Shown: positions 12,449 to 23,600 of the stretch, in pieces
Position numbering within the stretch: the stretch's first letter is position 1
Layout of the letters: the number at the start of each line of letters is the position of its first letter
Source of the DNA: Tribonema minus
Lineage: Eukaryota; Sar; Xanthophyceae; Tribonematales; Tribonemataceae
Reading direction: 5' to 3'
Length of the DNA: 64,000 nucleotides
Assembly (NCBI GenBank): GCA_017506865.1
Contig: JAFCMP010000109.1
Coordinates: forward strand, 185,304 to 249,303
Notes under the pieces: generated by a model
Databases searched by the model: none
Seen by the model: the letters and a program-made list of their open reading frames with translations, nothing else
What the model was told of the DNA's origin: nothing
Translations under genes and position numbers: made by a program

Positions 12449-15400
12449 CTGCAGCCGCCGACGCGTGGTGGGATGACGAGACCCCGGCCGCGTTCAGTCC
12501 GCTGCTGCAGGACGTGAACGGCGCCGCAGACGGCGACACACGCGACACTGCAATGGTGGGTGCTGGCAGCGGCACGGCCAACAGCGGCAGCGGCGGCGGC
12601 AGCGGTGGCGGCGGCAACGGCGGCGGCGGCGGCGGGGGCGATGGCGGCGTCGGCGCAAATTACTGGTGCAGGTGCGTCCACGAAACGGTGGGCGTGATGC
12701 CTGGTTGAGAGCGCTTTGCTGCAGCACGCGGCATGGCGCATGCGTGAAGGGGATACGCGCTTCTCAGCGCTCTCTCTTGCGTCTGCGTCAACTTTCGGGC
12801 AGCACGTTGAAGGCTGTATGTGCCGCTGCGCTGTAGCACCATGGACACGGGCTAAGAAGGGCCTTGCGACAGGCTGCACGTTGGCTGGCGCCGTATCACG
12901 GCATGTGATTGAGGGGAAGGGGGCGCCTGTTTGCCTCACACATGAGAGACAGTCTGAAGTTACCCGATCATGGCACTGTTTTCTGCAGCCTTCTCATCTG
13001 ATGATCCTCCTCACGCGCACGAGTGTGCGCTGTGCGCCGCTCACCACGCCTCCCCCTGCCTCATACATTGCGCTCAGCGTGCTTGGCGCGGAGCTGGACG
13101 ACGGTGGAGTTGTTGTGTACGTGGGCGCCAATGAGCCGTGCCCACTGCCGCCGCCAGCAGACGCCGCTGTCGCTGCTGCTGCAGTTCCTGCTGCTGCTCC
13201 CGCTCCCGCACCTGCTGCCGGTCTCCCTGCCGCGCCGCCGCTGCTCTCAAGCGCACGCCCGCAGTGCCAGCACAGGACGCTGTAGCTGCCGTTGCGCAGT
13301 CACCGGCAGCTGCTGCTGCTGCGGCTGTGCCACTGCCGGCGGCTGCAGCGAGCCCTGCTGCTGATGTGTTTGGAGGCGCCGCCAAGTCAGCTGCTGCTGC
13401 ACGTCCACCGTCAGCCGCTGCTGCAACCATGATTTCACCACCGGTAGCAGCTGCAGCACCACCGCATGTCAAGGCGCAGAGCCCTGCAGCGGCCGCTGCT
13501 GCCGCGGCAGCAGAGGCAGCCACGGCGGCAACGGCTCAAGCAGCAGCTGCTGCAGCAAGGCGTGCAGCGGCGGCAGAGGCGGCGGTCGTAGCAGCGAGAG
13601 AAGCAGCTGCTGTGGCGGCGGAACAGCTGGTCACAGCATTGGCAGCGGCAGAGGCTGCAGCCGTGGAGCTGGCGCAGGCTGCAGCAGCAGCAGTGGCACG
13701 AGCAGCAGCTGCGGCCGCAATAGCGGACACAGACATGTTGCCAGATGCAGCAGCGCCTGCTGCCGCGGCTGCTGCGGCACCCGCGAACGCCGCCACTGCA
13801 GAAGCACACATGCAGTGACAGAAGACGCAGCAGAAACACGAGCGGACATGCATGCTCACGCGAGTGCAGCACCGATGTCAGCCCAGGAGGAAGAGACGCG
13901 TCCCGGGCTCGCGGTGGCTCGGCAGCAGGCAGCGACGGCAGCGCCGCCGCCCGTGCAGGAGGAACGTGAGGCAGCAGCGTACGGAGCATGTATGCGGCCT
14001 GCGGTGGCAGCGCAGCAGGCGGCGGCAGCAGCGTCGGCGGCGCAGCAGGAGGGGCGCGGAGCGGCAGCGGACGGAGCATTGGCACTGCTGGAGGCAGCGC
14101 CGCAGCAGGCGGCACCGGCAGCGCCGGCCGCGGCGCAGAGCGAGCACGAAGCGACAGTTGAGGAAGCGTCGGAGCACAAGGCAGATGCGGTGCCGGCGAG
14201 AGGTGAGTCATCAGGTGCAAGTGCTTGGTCGAGTTGTGGGCCCAACATGCCTCGGTGTCGCCCATCAGAGCCTCTCTACCAGCAAATTGCGGTGGCTGCG
14301 ATGAGTGGCCTCAAGTTTGCTGGGCGCTTCTCATGCGTTTCAGAGCGCTCGGCGATGAGACCCCGAGGGCGCTTGCGTCGACGCACCCCCGCCCTTTCAC
14401 GCTTCCCACAACATATTGTGTGAGTGCTGTGGCAGTTGCGCAGCTGCGTGGCATTTGCAGGGCGCTGACTTTTGACGGTGGCCGATGCGCCCACGTGTGC
14501 GCGCAGACGGCGGCGAGTGGCGGCGCGCCCTCAAGCGACAGCGCCAGACGCTGGAGCGCAGCAGCGCGCTCGACGCGCTGCGCGGCGCCAGCCCGCCGCC
14601 GCCCGTCAGCCGCAAGGGCAGCGCTCAGGCGCCTCCACGCGGCCGCGAAGACAAGCAAGAAGCTGTGTCAGCTGCTGCTGCTGCCGGCGCCGCCACGGCC
14701 ACTGCCGCTGCAGCTGCTGTCGATGCTTCCGCCGCCGCGGCGACCGCGGCGCTGGCCTCCCCCGAGCGCAGTGGCAGTGGCGCTGCGGCGGATGCACCCG
14801 CTGACGCCCTCGCGCTCAGCGCTGCTGCAGTTGCCGCTTCGGCAGCACCGCAGGCGGCGGCGGCTGCACAGGCAGCGGAGGCAGTGAATGCACGGCCCTT
14901 CGCGTGCTGGCCGAGGGAAGAGACGAAGCGCTGCGCCCGTCGCGCCCGTCGAACTGAGCTGTGCGCCCTTCGGAGCCAGCAGCAGCTCGAGCGCAATCAG
15001 GCAGTGCGAGAGGCGTCAGAGATCCTGGCTGCGGTGCTGGGACTGCCGCGCGCCGCCGCAGCAGCAGCGCCCACGGCCAAGGCGACGGAAGGCGGCGGCG
15101 CACAGGGCGCGCCAGCGGGAGAAGATGGCGCTGCTCAGCTACGAGCGGAGGGCGCAGCAGCCGCGCACGCCGCGGCACTGCCTGAAGCGACGGACAACCC
15201 GAGCACGCAGGCAGCAGCAGCGGCAGCAGCAGCAGATGGCATTCCCACTGCTCAGCAAGCCGCGCACGCCGAGACAAACGCGAGCGCGACGGGAGCGCCG
15301 CCAGAGCGCAGAACGTCGAAAACTGCTCGGCCTCGGCATACGAGCAAGGCAATTAAGGCACAGAGGCTGGCGGAGGCAGATGGCTCTGCCGCCGCAGCTG

Positions 15401-16963
15401 ACGAGAGCGCGGAGACCGGCGCGGCGGCGGCGCCTGCGGACGCGTCTCCTGTCGCCGCAGGCACTCGCGCGCCCGCAGCAGCAGCAGCGCTCGACGAGCG
15501 GGTAGGCGCGATGGTGCCCGCCGCGCTAGACGGCGCTGCTCAGCTACCAGCGGAGGGCGCAGCAGCCGCGCACGCCGCGGCACTGCCTGAGGCGACGGAC
15601 AACCTCAGCGCGCAGGCAGCAGCAGCAGCAGCAGTCGCAGATGGCATCGGCACTGCTCAGCAAGCCGCGCACGCCGAGACAAACGCGAGCGCGACGGGAG
15701 CGCCGGTAGAGCGCAAAAAGTCGAAAACTGCACGGCCTCGGCATACGAGCAAGGCAATTAAGGCACAGAGGCTGGCGGCGGCGGCGGCGGCGGCCGCGGC
15801 GAGTGCGGCACTGCCGCCTGCGGCGGAGGCAGATGGCTCTGCCGCCGCAGCTGACGAGAGCGCGGAGACCGGCGCGGCGGCAGCGCCCGCGGACGCGTCT
15901 CCTGTCGCCGCAGGCACTCGCGCGCCAGCAGCAGCAGCAGCGCTCGACGAGCGGGTAGGCGCGATGGTGCCCGCCGCGCTAGACGGCGCTGCTCAGCTAC
16001 CAGCGGAGGGCGCAGCAGCCGCGAACGCCGCGGCACTGCCTGAGGCGACGGACAACCTCAGCGCGCAGGCAGCAGCAGCGGCAGCAGTCGCAGATGGCAT
16101 CGGCACTGCTCAGCAAGCGGTGGCCCGCCGTTTCAGCCGCGAGCGCAATGGCAGCGCCGGCGGAGCGCAAAAAGTCAAAACCTGCACGGCCTCGGCATAC
16201 GCCCAAGGCGATTAAGGCACAGAGACTGGCGGAGAGGGCGGCGGCGGCGGCCGCCGCCGCGGCGAGCGCGGCGCCGCCGCCTGCGGCGGAGGCAGATGGC
16301 TCCGCCGCCGCAGCTGACGAGAGTGCGGAGACCAGCATGGCGGCGGCGCCCGCGGACGCGTCTCCTGGCACTGCAGGCAGTCCCGCGCCCGCAGCAGCAG
16401 CAGCAGCGCTCGACGAGCGGGTAGGCGCGATGGTGCCCGCCGCACTGGTGGAGGCAGCGGCGCCGCCGGGCCTGGCGACGGCCCTGGCGGCCGTGCGGGC
16501 CGCGGAGTCGCCGTCGCTGGCGCTCACCGCGCCACCCCTCTCCACGGCGGAGCACCAGGCCGCGACCGCGGTCAGCACGATCCTCACAGGGTCGGAGACG
16601 CAGGCGGCGGGCGCGGCACTGCAGCAGGCGGCGGCGGCGCCGGCGCCGGCGAAGGCGGTGCGGCGAAGGCGGAAGTCCAAGCGGAAGGCGAGCGCGGAGG
16701 CGTCGCAGGGGGCTGTGGACGGCGAGTGGGCTGCGGGCGCGGCGGCGCCTGCGCCATTCGAGGGTGGCGTGCTGGGCGCAAAAGAGGCAGCCTTGGACGT
16801 GGCAGCGCTCACGACGTATGCGGGAGGCGCAGGGGGGACGGCGGGCGCGCGGGAGGCGGATGGGGCGGCGGAGGCGGCGGCGTTCTCCGAGGAGAGCATG
16901 GCGTGGAACGACGCGCTGGTGGAGTATCTCAACACGCGCGGGTCCATCGTTGAGCTGGCTAAG
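12449..16963 (+). CDS. Alanine-rich repeat protein with basic motifs, partial
   Basis: Exons inferred by phase are 12449-12671, 13078-14202 and 14507-16963. The first ends with a Gly/Ser run. The second opens with a small non-repetitive region (LDDGGVVVYVGANEPCP) and becomes over half alanine. The third starts EWRRALKRQRQTLERSS, holds three long repeats each carrying an SKxARPRHTxKAIKAQRLA motif, then a cluster RRRRKSKRK that looks like a nuclear localisation signal, and ends ALVEYLNTRGSIVELAK before a GTGAGG donor. Further exons must exist at both ends. The frame changes near 13221-13264, 13815 and 16115. The first two could be removed by introns of only about 44-48 nt, but the third looks like a 1-nt insertion. 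A nuclear, nucleic-acid-associated role is a guess from composition. Confidence 0.55.
15127..16450 (+). repeat. Three ~430-bp coding tandem repeats
   Basis: Within the third Ala-rich exon the block DGAAQL, EGAAAA, ALPEATDN, Ala run, ATGAP, SKTARPRHTSKAIKAQRLA, EADGSAAAADESAETG, PADASP and LDERVGAMVPA recurs. Copies start near 15127, 15532 and 15982. Copies 1 and 2 are nearly identical in DNA, which indicates recent amplification. Copy 1 lacks the GCG run after QRLA that copies 2 and 3 carry. Copy 3 carries one extra base near 16115 that shifts the frame relative to copies 1 and 2. Confidence 0.85.
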
Positions 16964-17655
16964 GTGAGGGCAATGACCCCCCGCGCCCCCCCTCACCCCC
17001 CAGCTTAGGAAAGCTGTGCAGCCCCCTCTGCCCCCTATGGCGCCAGTGGTGCAGCGGCCAGCTTAGGGCGTGCATTGGCGCATTTGCAGAAGCTGCGGAA
17101 GTGCACGTCGCTGCAGGCGCCTGGCCGCTGATCACTGAGTTTTTAAGGCTTTGTGACCAGTGCTCAGCTTTGCAGGGTTCCTCTATGCTGTCCATTTCTT
17201 CACTTTACACCTGAAAGGCGCAGCCATGCACTGAAGCGGCGAACCGTTGAATTGAGAGCGCGCGCGCGAGACCGCTATTCCAGTGAAATATAACATGCCT
17301 ACAAGGCAGACCAAATCTGCTGAACTCAGCTGCGCTGCAAGCTACGCAGGGCAGCATAACCAACGGCCTGCGTCTATACACCATGATAGTCACCTCATGG
17401 TAATGCTAGTTTCACCAAAATGCACACAGGCTGCCTGCTTCCCGCAATTGCCTTGTGTGCGATGTTCGCCCTTGCCTGCTGCCGCCGCAGCACGCGCATC
17501 TCTGCCCACGCTTCACTCGTCTGATGAGTGCACGCACGTGTGCATGCCTACAGTGTGCATGGCCTGGTCACAGTTCACTGCGCTTGTGCTTCAGGGCGGG
17601 CCGCTTCAACGTCATCCGCAGCACAATTTGATCTGCTCACCGCCGCAACTACTGC
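16964..17655. other. Intron or intergenic; nothing else recognised
   Basis: This begins with the GTGAGG donor that closes the last visible Ala-rich exon. A pyrimidine-rich stretch and acceptor-like CAGs occur near 17594 and 17620, but no exon that continues the Ala-rich frame could be fixed. Confidence 0.5.
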
Positions 17656-20600
17656 ATGTTCCTCCGTTCCATCAACGCACTCCAGATCTTTGACGACAGC
17701 GACGACAATGACAGGTAACGATGCGGGCGGCGATGGCGCGCACGCTGACATGATCCAGAGCGGCGGCTGAGCGCATCTCAATTCGCATGGCCCACCGCCT
17801 GCCGGCATCATCCTTGCGGCGGCGAGGCGAGCTGCGCGGATCCCCTCTTGTTGCGTAATCATGTGCAGAGCGCGCGATGGGGACTGCGTCACGGGTTTGC
17901 GGCTCGGGCATTTTGCTGACCCCCTCTCTGGTGCTTGGGGGGCCGCTGAATGGCTGGTGTGCAAGCGCGCGGGATTCATCATGTCAAGCGGCCGCCGCCG
18001 CGCGCGTGACGGTTGATGACCGTAGTTTGTCGCGGTGGGGGCGGGTCAATTTGTGTCTACACGCGTGGTAATGTGGGGTTGTTGTAAGAACGGGTTTGGG
18101 GGGGAGAGGCGTAGGTGTCACTGGCACTGGCGCAGGCGCATACATTTAGAGTTGCAGATAGAGTATCAAGTTGTGCGGCTGACCAAGGTGGCCAGAGCTA
18201 CAGCACGGCGTGGCGCAGCGCTGCATACAAGCTTCAAGGTGGCGTGCGCTCCTTGCATGGCTCATGTGGCGTTGTCGAGGCCGATCCAATTGTACAAGAA
18301 CATTGTGGGTGGCAGCAGCCGTTGGAGAAAGCATTCGGCACGCACTGAGCACATGTGCGAGGGCTGAAGTGTGTGCGCTGGCACAAAAAAGCAGGTTGAG
18401 GCTAAAGTTGTCAGCTAACCTGCGTTGAGTTCATTGTTTCTGAGCGTGAGGTCTGCGCTACGCAATGCCAATGACACAGCGATGCAACTTTGGGCACCCA
18501 GCAAACCTGCTTTGTCATGTTGCTTTCAAGTTGAAACAATTGCTCTGCAGCTACCATTTTTGTGCACCTGGGTTTTGTTTTTGTGTTTCGCCTTCATTCT
18601 CTGTGTCAAATTTGTCATACTGTACTGAGCAAGAGCTCAGGGCTTTGGTGCTTGTTTATGTACCCAATTGTCAACTTCTTACCTCACCATCTGGTGACAC
18701 GCCTCCTAAACTTCAAACTTGAACCTGAACCTGAATCTGAAGCTTCACACAAAAGCACCAGCAGCAGATGCGCATGCTGCGTGGAGGTGGGCTCTTATTG
18801 ACAGGAGCGCTGCGGTTTGCCTCTGTGTCGAGCCTCGCTCACGTCTCTGGCGCGGGAAGCTGCAGAATGGCGAGCTCAGAAGCAGCGCGGATCACTCTGG
18901 TGGGAGGCGCCAGTTTGCAGGAATGCATATCTCGCGTAGCAGGCAAGCGCCTTTATTCCTTAAAAATGCCTGCGGCTGTTGCGACAGGTTCAAAGTGTGC
19001 AGGTTGCATGCAAGAATCCTGCAAGTTTGTTTCAAGATCCTTGAAGATCTTGTGGATCTATCTTGATCGGCGGGGTCGGCCAAGAACATGTGCATGCTTG
19101 TGGAAGCAGTCTTTGCTGATTACGAAATTTTTGATAATAGGCAGCCTTTCGCTGAGCAGCAGACGACATTGATCTTCTACCTGCTTCAAACTGGAACTTC
19201 AACTGGAACTGCCCGTCACCCCCGACCAAGCAAGATTGAGCATAATAGACCATACATTTTCCCACAGTTTGAAACTTATCGTCAGCAAGCGCCTTCACAC
19301 GGCTGACCACAAACTTCCCTGTTGTGTGCGTGCCCATTGGCCTTCGAGCATTGCCCTGCATGTCTTCCTGATGGGCCTGCAAGAACGATGCTTACGATGA
19401 CATCCCTGCTGCGTTCCATCCCGCCCACGACTGTCAGCCAACAAGTGTGTGTGGCTGACAGCTCGATGGAATATACTCAGGCACGTTTTGCTGAAAGCAG
19501 TTCAGTGGATGCGACACGCCGCGGGCAGCGCGTTGGACCGTGCACGCAAAGTGCTGCGTACGTTGCGTCTCTGCTGGTACTTCATACAACGTGTGGGGTA
19601 GGAAGTAGTGCTCTGAGTGGCGGGCTGACTTAGACGTACGCATACCGCAAATGCAAGCGGCCGACGACAACATGCTCTACATAAGTTTTTTCGAGAATCA
19701 AAGCGGGAGATTGTGGCCATGCATGACTCCTGCTGCTCAGGCAGGGGCATGGGATCATGGCCGCCGTAAACGAAACAACGAAAGCTCAACACTCTCTGTC
19801 TGTACTGGTGGCAGTTGTTACCTCCTGCTGTCAAGTAAACATTATCCCTTCTCTGCATGTGAGCACACTCTGTGACGCTCAGCCTCTCCCACCGCCCTGC
19901 GCGCAGGCAGGTTCGGCGCGCGGACGGCGGAAGCCAGCGGCGCCCCCGCCGTCGTCGCCATCGAGAAGGAGGGACTGAGAGTGGACGAGCTGCAGCTGGG
20001 CAGCACCAGCGCTGACGCTGCGGCGGTGGAGGAGGAGCTGGGGAAGCGGATGGAGGCGCTGCTGAGCGTGAGCGCGCCCGCGCACGGGGGGGCGGCGGGG
20101 GGGGGGCCGCTGCGGCACCTGTGGCAGCCCGCCGTGCGCACGTACAGGTGAGCGCTGAACGCTGAGCGCTGATGCTTTGAGAAGCCGTCGTTTGTCCCAA
20201 GTAGCGGGGGGGGGGGGCGCTGCGGCACCTGTGGCAGCCCGCCGTGCGCACGTCCAGCTGAGCGCTGAACGCTGAGCGCTGATGCTTTGAGAAGCCGTCG
20301 TTTGTCCCAAGTAGGCAGCGTTCGCCCGCGCCAGCATGCATCACAGCACGTGGCTCACAATACAAGCAGTGCTGGGCGTGCGGCTTCACACGCACGTCAT
20401 CGCAGGCGGTCTTCTTCATGCTCATTCATCTGTCGCGCGGGCTGTTTTCTCGGTACTGACTGCCACACGCGTTCGCGCCTGGCATCAGGGAGGAGGTGGC
20501 GGTGGCGACGTATGCGGTGCAGCTGGCGAGCACCGTCGCGCGCGAGCTGCAGAAGGGCCTGGCCACGCGCACGGCGATGGCCAAGAACGACAAGAGCCCT

Positions 20601-23600
20601 GTCACGGTCGCCGACTTCACCGTGCAGGCAAGGCGATGTTGAGCATTCCAGCAGTTGCCGACTTGTGAAGCGGCCAGCGGTTTGTACTCTTGTACCCAGC
20701 GTAGAGAGCACCAAGCTCGGCTTGGACCCCAAGACGGGCCTGGTTGTGGCAGGGGGCGGGACCACGCACAACGGGGAACGGAAGATGCCGTGCAATGAGC
20801 CACGTCGTGCAGTGCTCATGGTCAGGTTGAAGTTATGGCTAGCGCCCGTGGCTGTTGTCACGCACCTCGCTCGGAGAGTGGCCGCCACACAGCACTTGTG
20901 GCACGTCACCAAGGGTTAGGGTCGGGGTTCAGGGGGATCGCCACACACAGAGCATCAACAGTCAATGAGGGCTTGTGTACCGGCACAGGGCAAATGAACT
21001 GCCGTACGCAACACCATACGCCGGCTGTAACCTCATCCACAGCCCGCATTCGCCGCGACCTCGCTGCACGTCTGTGCCTTCCGCTGACTGGCGTTCCGCG
21101 GACGCGGTGGTGCTCATCCCGCACAGGCCATCGTCCTCGGCGTCCTGCTGCGCTACTTCCCGGACGACGGCTTCATCGCGGAGGAGAGCAGCGCAGTGCT
21201 CAGCGAGGACCCCGCCACGCTCGCGGCGGTCGTCGACACGGTTCGACGCGCCATCAGCCCCGACTGCACGGCGGAGGTACGGCAATGTAGGCGAGAGTTG
21301 ATGTTTGACGTGGTGACATTGAAGTTAATATGTCAGGGAGGACCCCGCCACGCTCGCGGCGGTCGTCGACACCGTCCGGCGCGCCATCAGCCCCGACTGC
21401 ACGGCGGAGGTACGGCGACGCCGCGTGTAGGCGAGAGGTGATGTTTGATGTGGCGACATTGAAGTTGAATATGCACGTGGAGAGCAGCGCGGTGCTCAGG
21501 GAGGACCCCGCCACGCTGGCGGCGGTCGTCGATACCGTCCGGCGCGCCATCAGTCCGGACTGCACGGCGGAGGTGCGGTGTCGCGCTCTCATGCCGCCGC
21601 AAGCGAGAGTTGATGTTTGATAGTGGCAATCTTGAAGTGTATCGCCGGACAACGCGCCATCAACCCTGACTGCGCAGCGAAAGTGTATGGCGATGCCCTC
21701 TTGTGCCCCACACGAAGGATTACTGTCCGGACTTTTGCAATCTTCAAGATTTACCTCAATATGCGTTTATACATAATGTAATGTACCTAATGCATGAAGC
21801 ACACACACCAAGTACAGTAGTGTCGCCACCAGTGCTGTCTACTGGTACGATGGTGTGATGTCCACATCTGATGGCTAATTTCTGATTGATTCCTGCCACT
21901 TGTGAATGCGCCGCGCAGGCCAACGCATCTCCGCACCACCATCACCTCTGTGTTGCGTGAACCACACACTCCTCTCGCTGTGACGCGCACTTGAATTCCG
22001 GCACGATGCTTGAGCGCTGCTGCTACTGCTGCTGCTGCTGCTGCTGACTCCCTCCCCCCCCCCCTGCCGCGCGTTCGTGGCACCGGCGCAGGACGTGTGC
22101 GCCTGGATCGATCTGGGCGCGCGCGGCGGCAAGGGGGGTGCGAGCGACCGCACATGGGTGTTGGACCCAATAGACGGCACCAAAGGCAAGCTCAACTGTA
22201 CACGCTACCCGCTCGCCTGCGTGCTGATGTAAGAGCTTGAATGAAAGTGATGACATTGGTTGGCGGATTGATTGTTTGATTAATTGAGAGTCATGGCTCT
22301 GTTCCAAAACTGAGCTTCGCACGCGCATGGATTACGGCGATGCGTCTGCGGGCTAGCGTGAGGGTGAAGTGAGCAGAGTTGAACTTGAAGTTCAATGTCA
22401 AGAAGGCTCAGCGCTCCACAGCGACCCACCATACTTACCAGGTGACAGGGCAGGCGCTGCTGACACATGCGCTTCAATCCTTCTGTCGTCGTCGCACTGA
22501 CGCACATGCAAACGCTGCGAACGCGCCAGACCCACCGGAAGTCACGGCACGCAGCAGTACACAAGTTTTAGTTCATATCAAACTGGCAAGCCATGATGGG
22601 TTGCCGCACTGAGATACGTGCAAAAGCTGCGAGCGCGCCAGACCCACTGAAGGCACCGCACACGCGGCAGTGCACGAGTTGAAGTTCATCCGCATCTGTC
22701 AAGCTGCGCTGCACGTCGCGCACTGCGCCGCTGGTACCGCTGTTGGCTGCAGCGCTGATAACCCCTCATCCTCAACTGGCAGCTTGCAGTACAGTGGCAC
22801 CGGCTCATGCGGCCGCGACCTGCCACTGCCAGCCGCGCGGCAGCGGCGCGCCGCATTCGGCTACGTGGCAGACAGCGCTCACCCCCAGCCGGCGGCTCTT
22901 ACTACAGCGGTAACGACTCATATGGCCGCAACCCGCCACCGCCAGCCCCAGCTGCAGCAGCCGCCGCCCCGTGTCAGCGGCAACGCATTTGGTCGCTCGG
23001 CTCAGCCGCAGCCAGCATTGTCTGGGGCCGGCGGCCACAATCACAGTGGCAACAAGTTCTGGGGTTGCGGGATGCAGCCGCAGCAGCTGAACCCGGCGGC
23101 AGCAGCAACGGCGGCGGCGACAAGGCTGGCTGCAGCTGAGCCGAGCGAAAAAATGTGTTGGTGTTGACACGGGGGGCGGCGGCTGTGGCTGGGGCTGACT
23201 GTGGCAGGTTGCGACCATATGAGCTGTTACCGCTGTAGTGAGAACCGCCGGCTGGGGGCGAGTGAAGTACCAGGGGTCAACAGGGGTCGACCCCTTGCTC
23301 TGTGCAGTGCCGCTCTCTCGCTCCCCCCCTCTCCAGGCTGCCTGCGGCGAGAGCGATTCTGCCGCGCTGCTGCCGCAGTAAACAAGTTCAAGTTATGTTC
23401 CATCTGTCCAACTCTTAAGTGGCGCAACGCGCCAGCGCATGTCACACAACTACATGTCGCGCACCGCGCTCACCCCCCCCCCCGCGCCGCCGCCACTCCC
23501 CCCCCCCTCCCCCCCCCAGGCTTCATTCGGCAGGAGCAGTTCTGCTGCGCGCTGGGCATGCTGGAGGGGGGGAAGGCGGTGCTGGGGGTGCTGGGGTGCC

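Noticed and set aside
15997..16947. Minus-strand 316-codon frame opposite the Ala-rich gene
   Set aside because: GCN repeats are open on both strands. The plus strand has the conserved repeat motif, an NLS-like cluster and a good donor.
19502..20425. Minus-strand 307-codon frame over the duplicated nucleotidase exon end
   Set aside because: Its repeats arise from the tandem duplication. The plus strand joins in phase to the nucleotidase.
22670..23167. Possible Gly/Tyr/Ser-rich RNA-binding coding exon
   Set aside because: The open frames come from an inverted repeat within an intron, and no phase-compatible splice sites link it to the nucleotidase.
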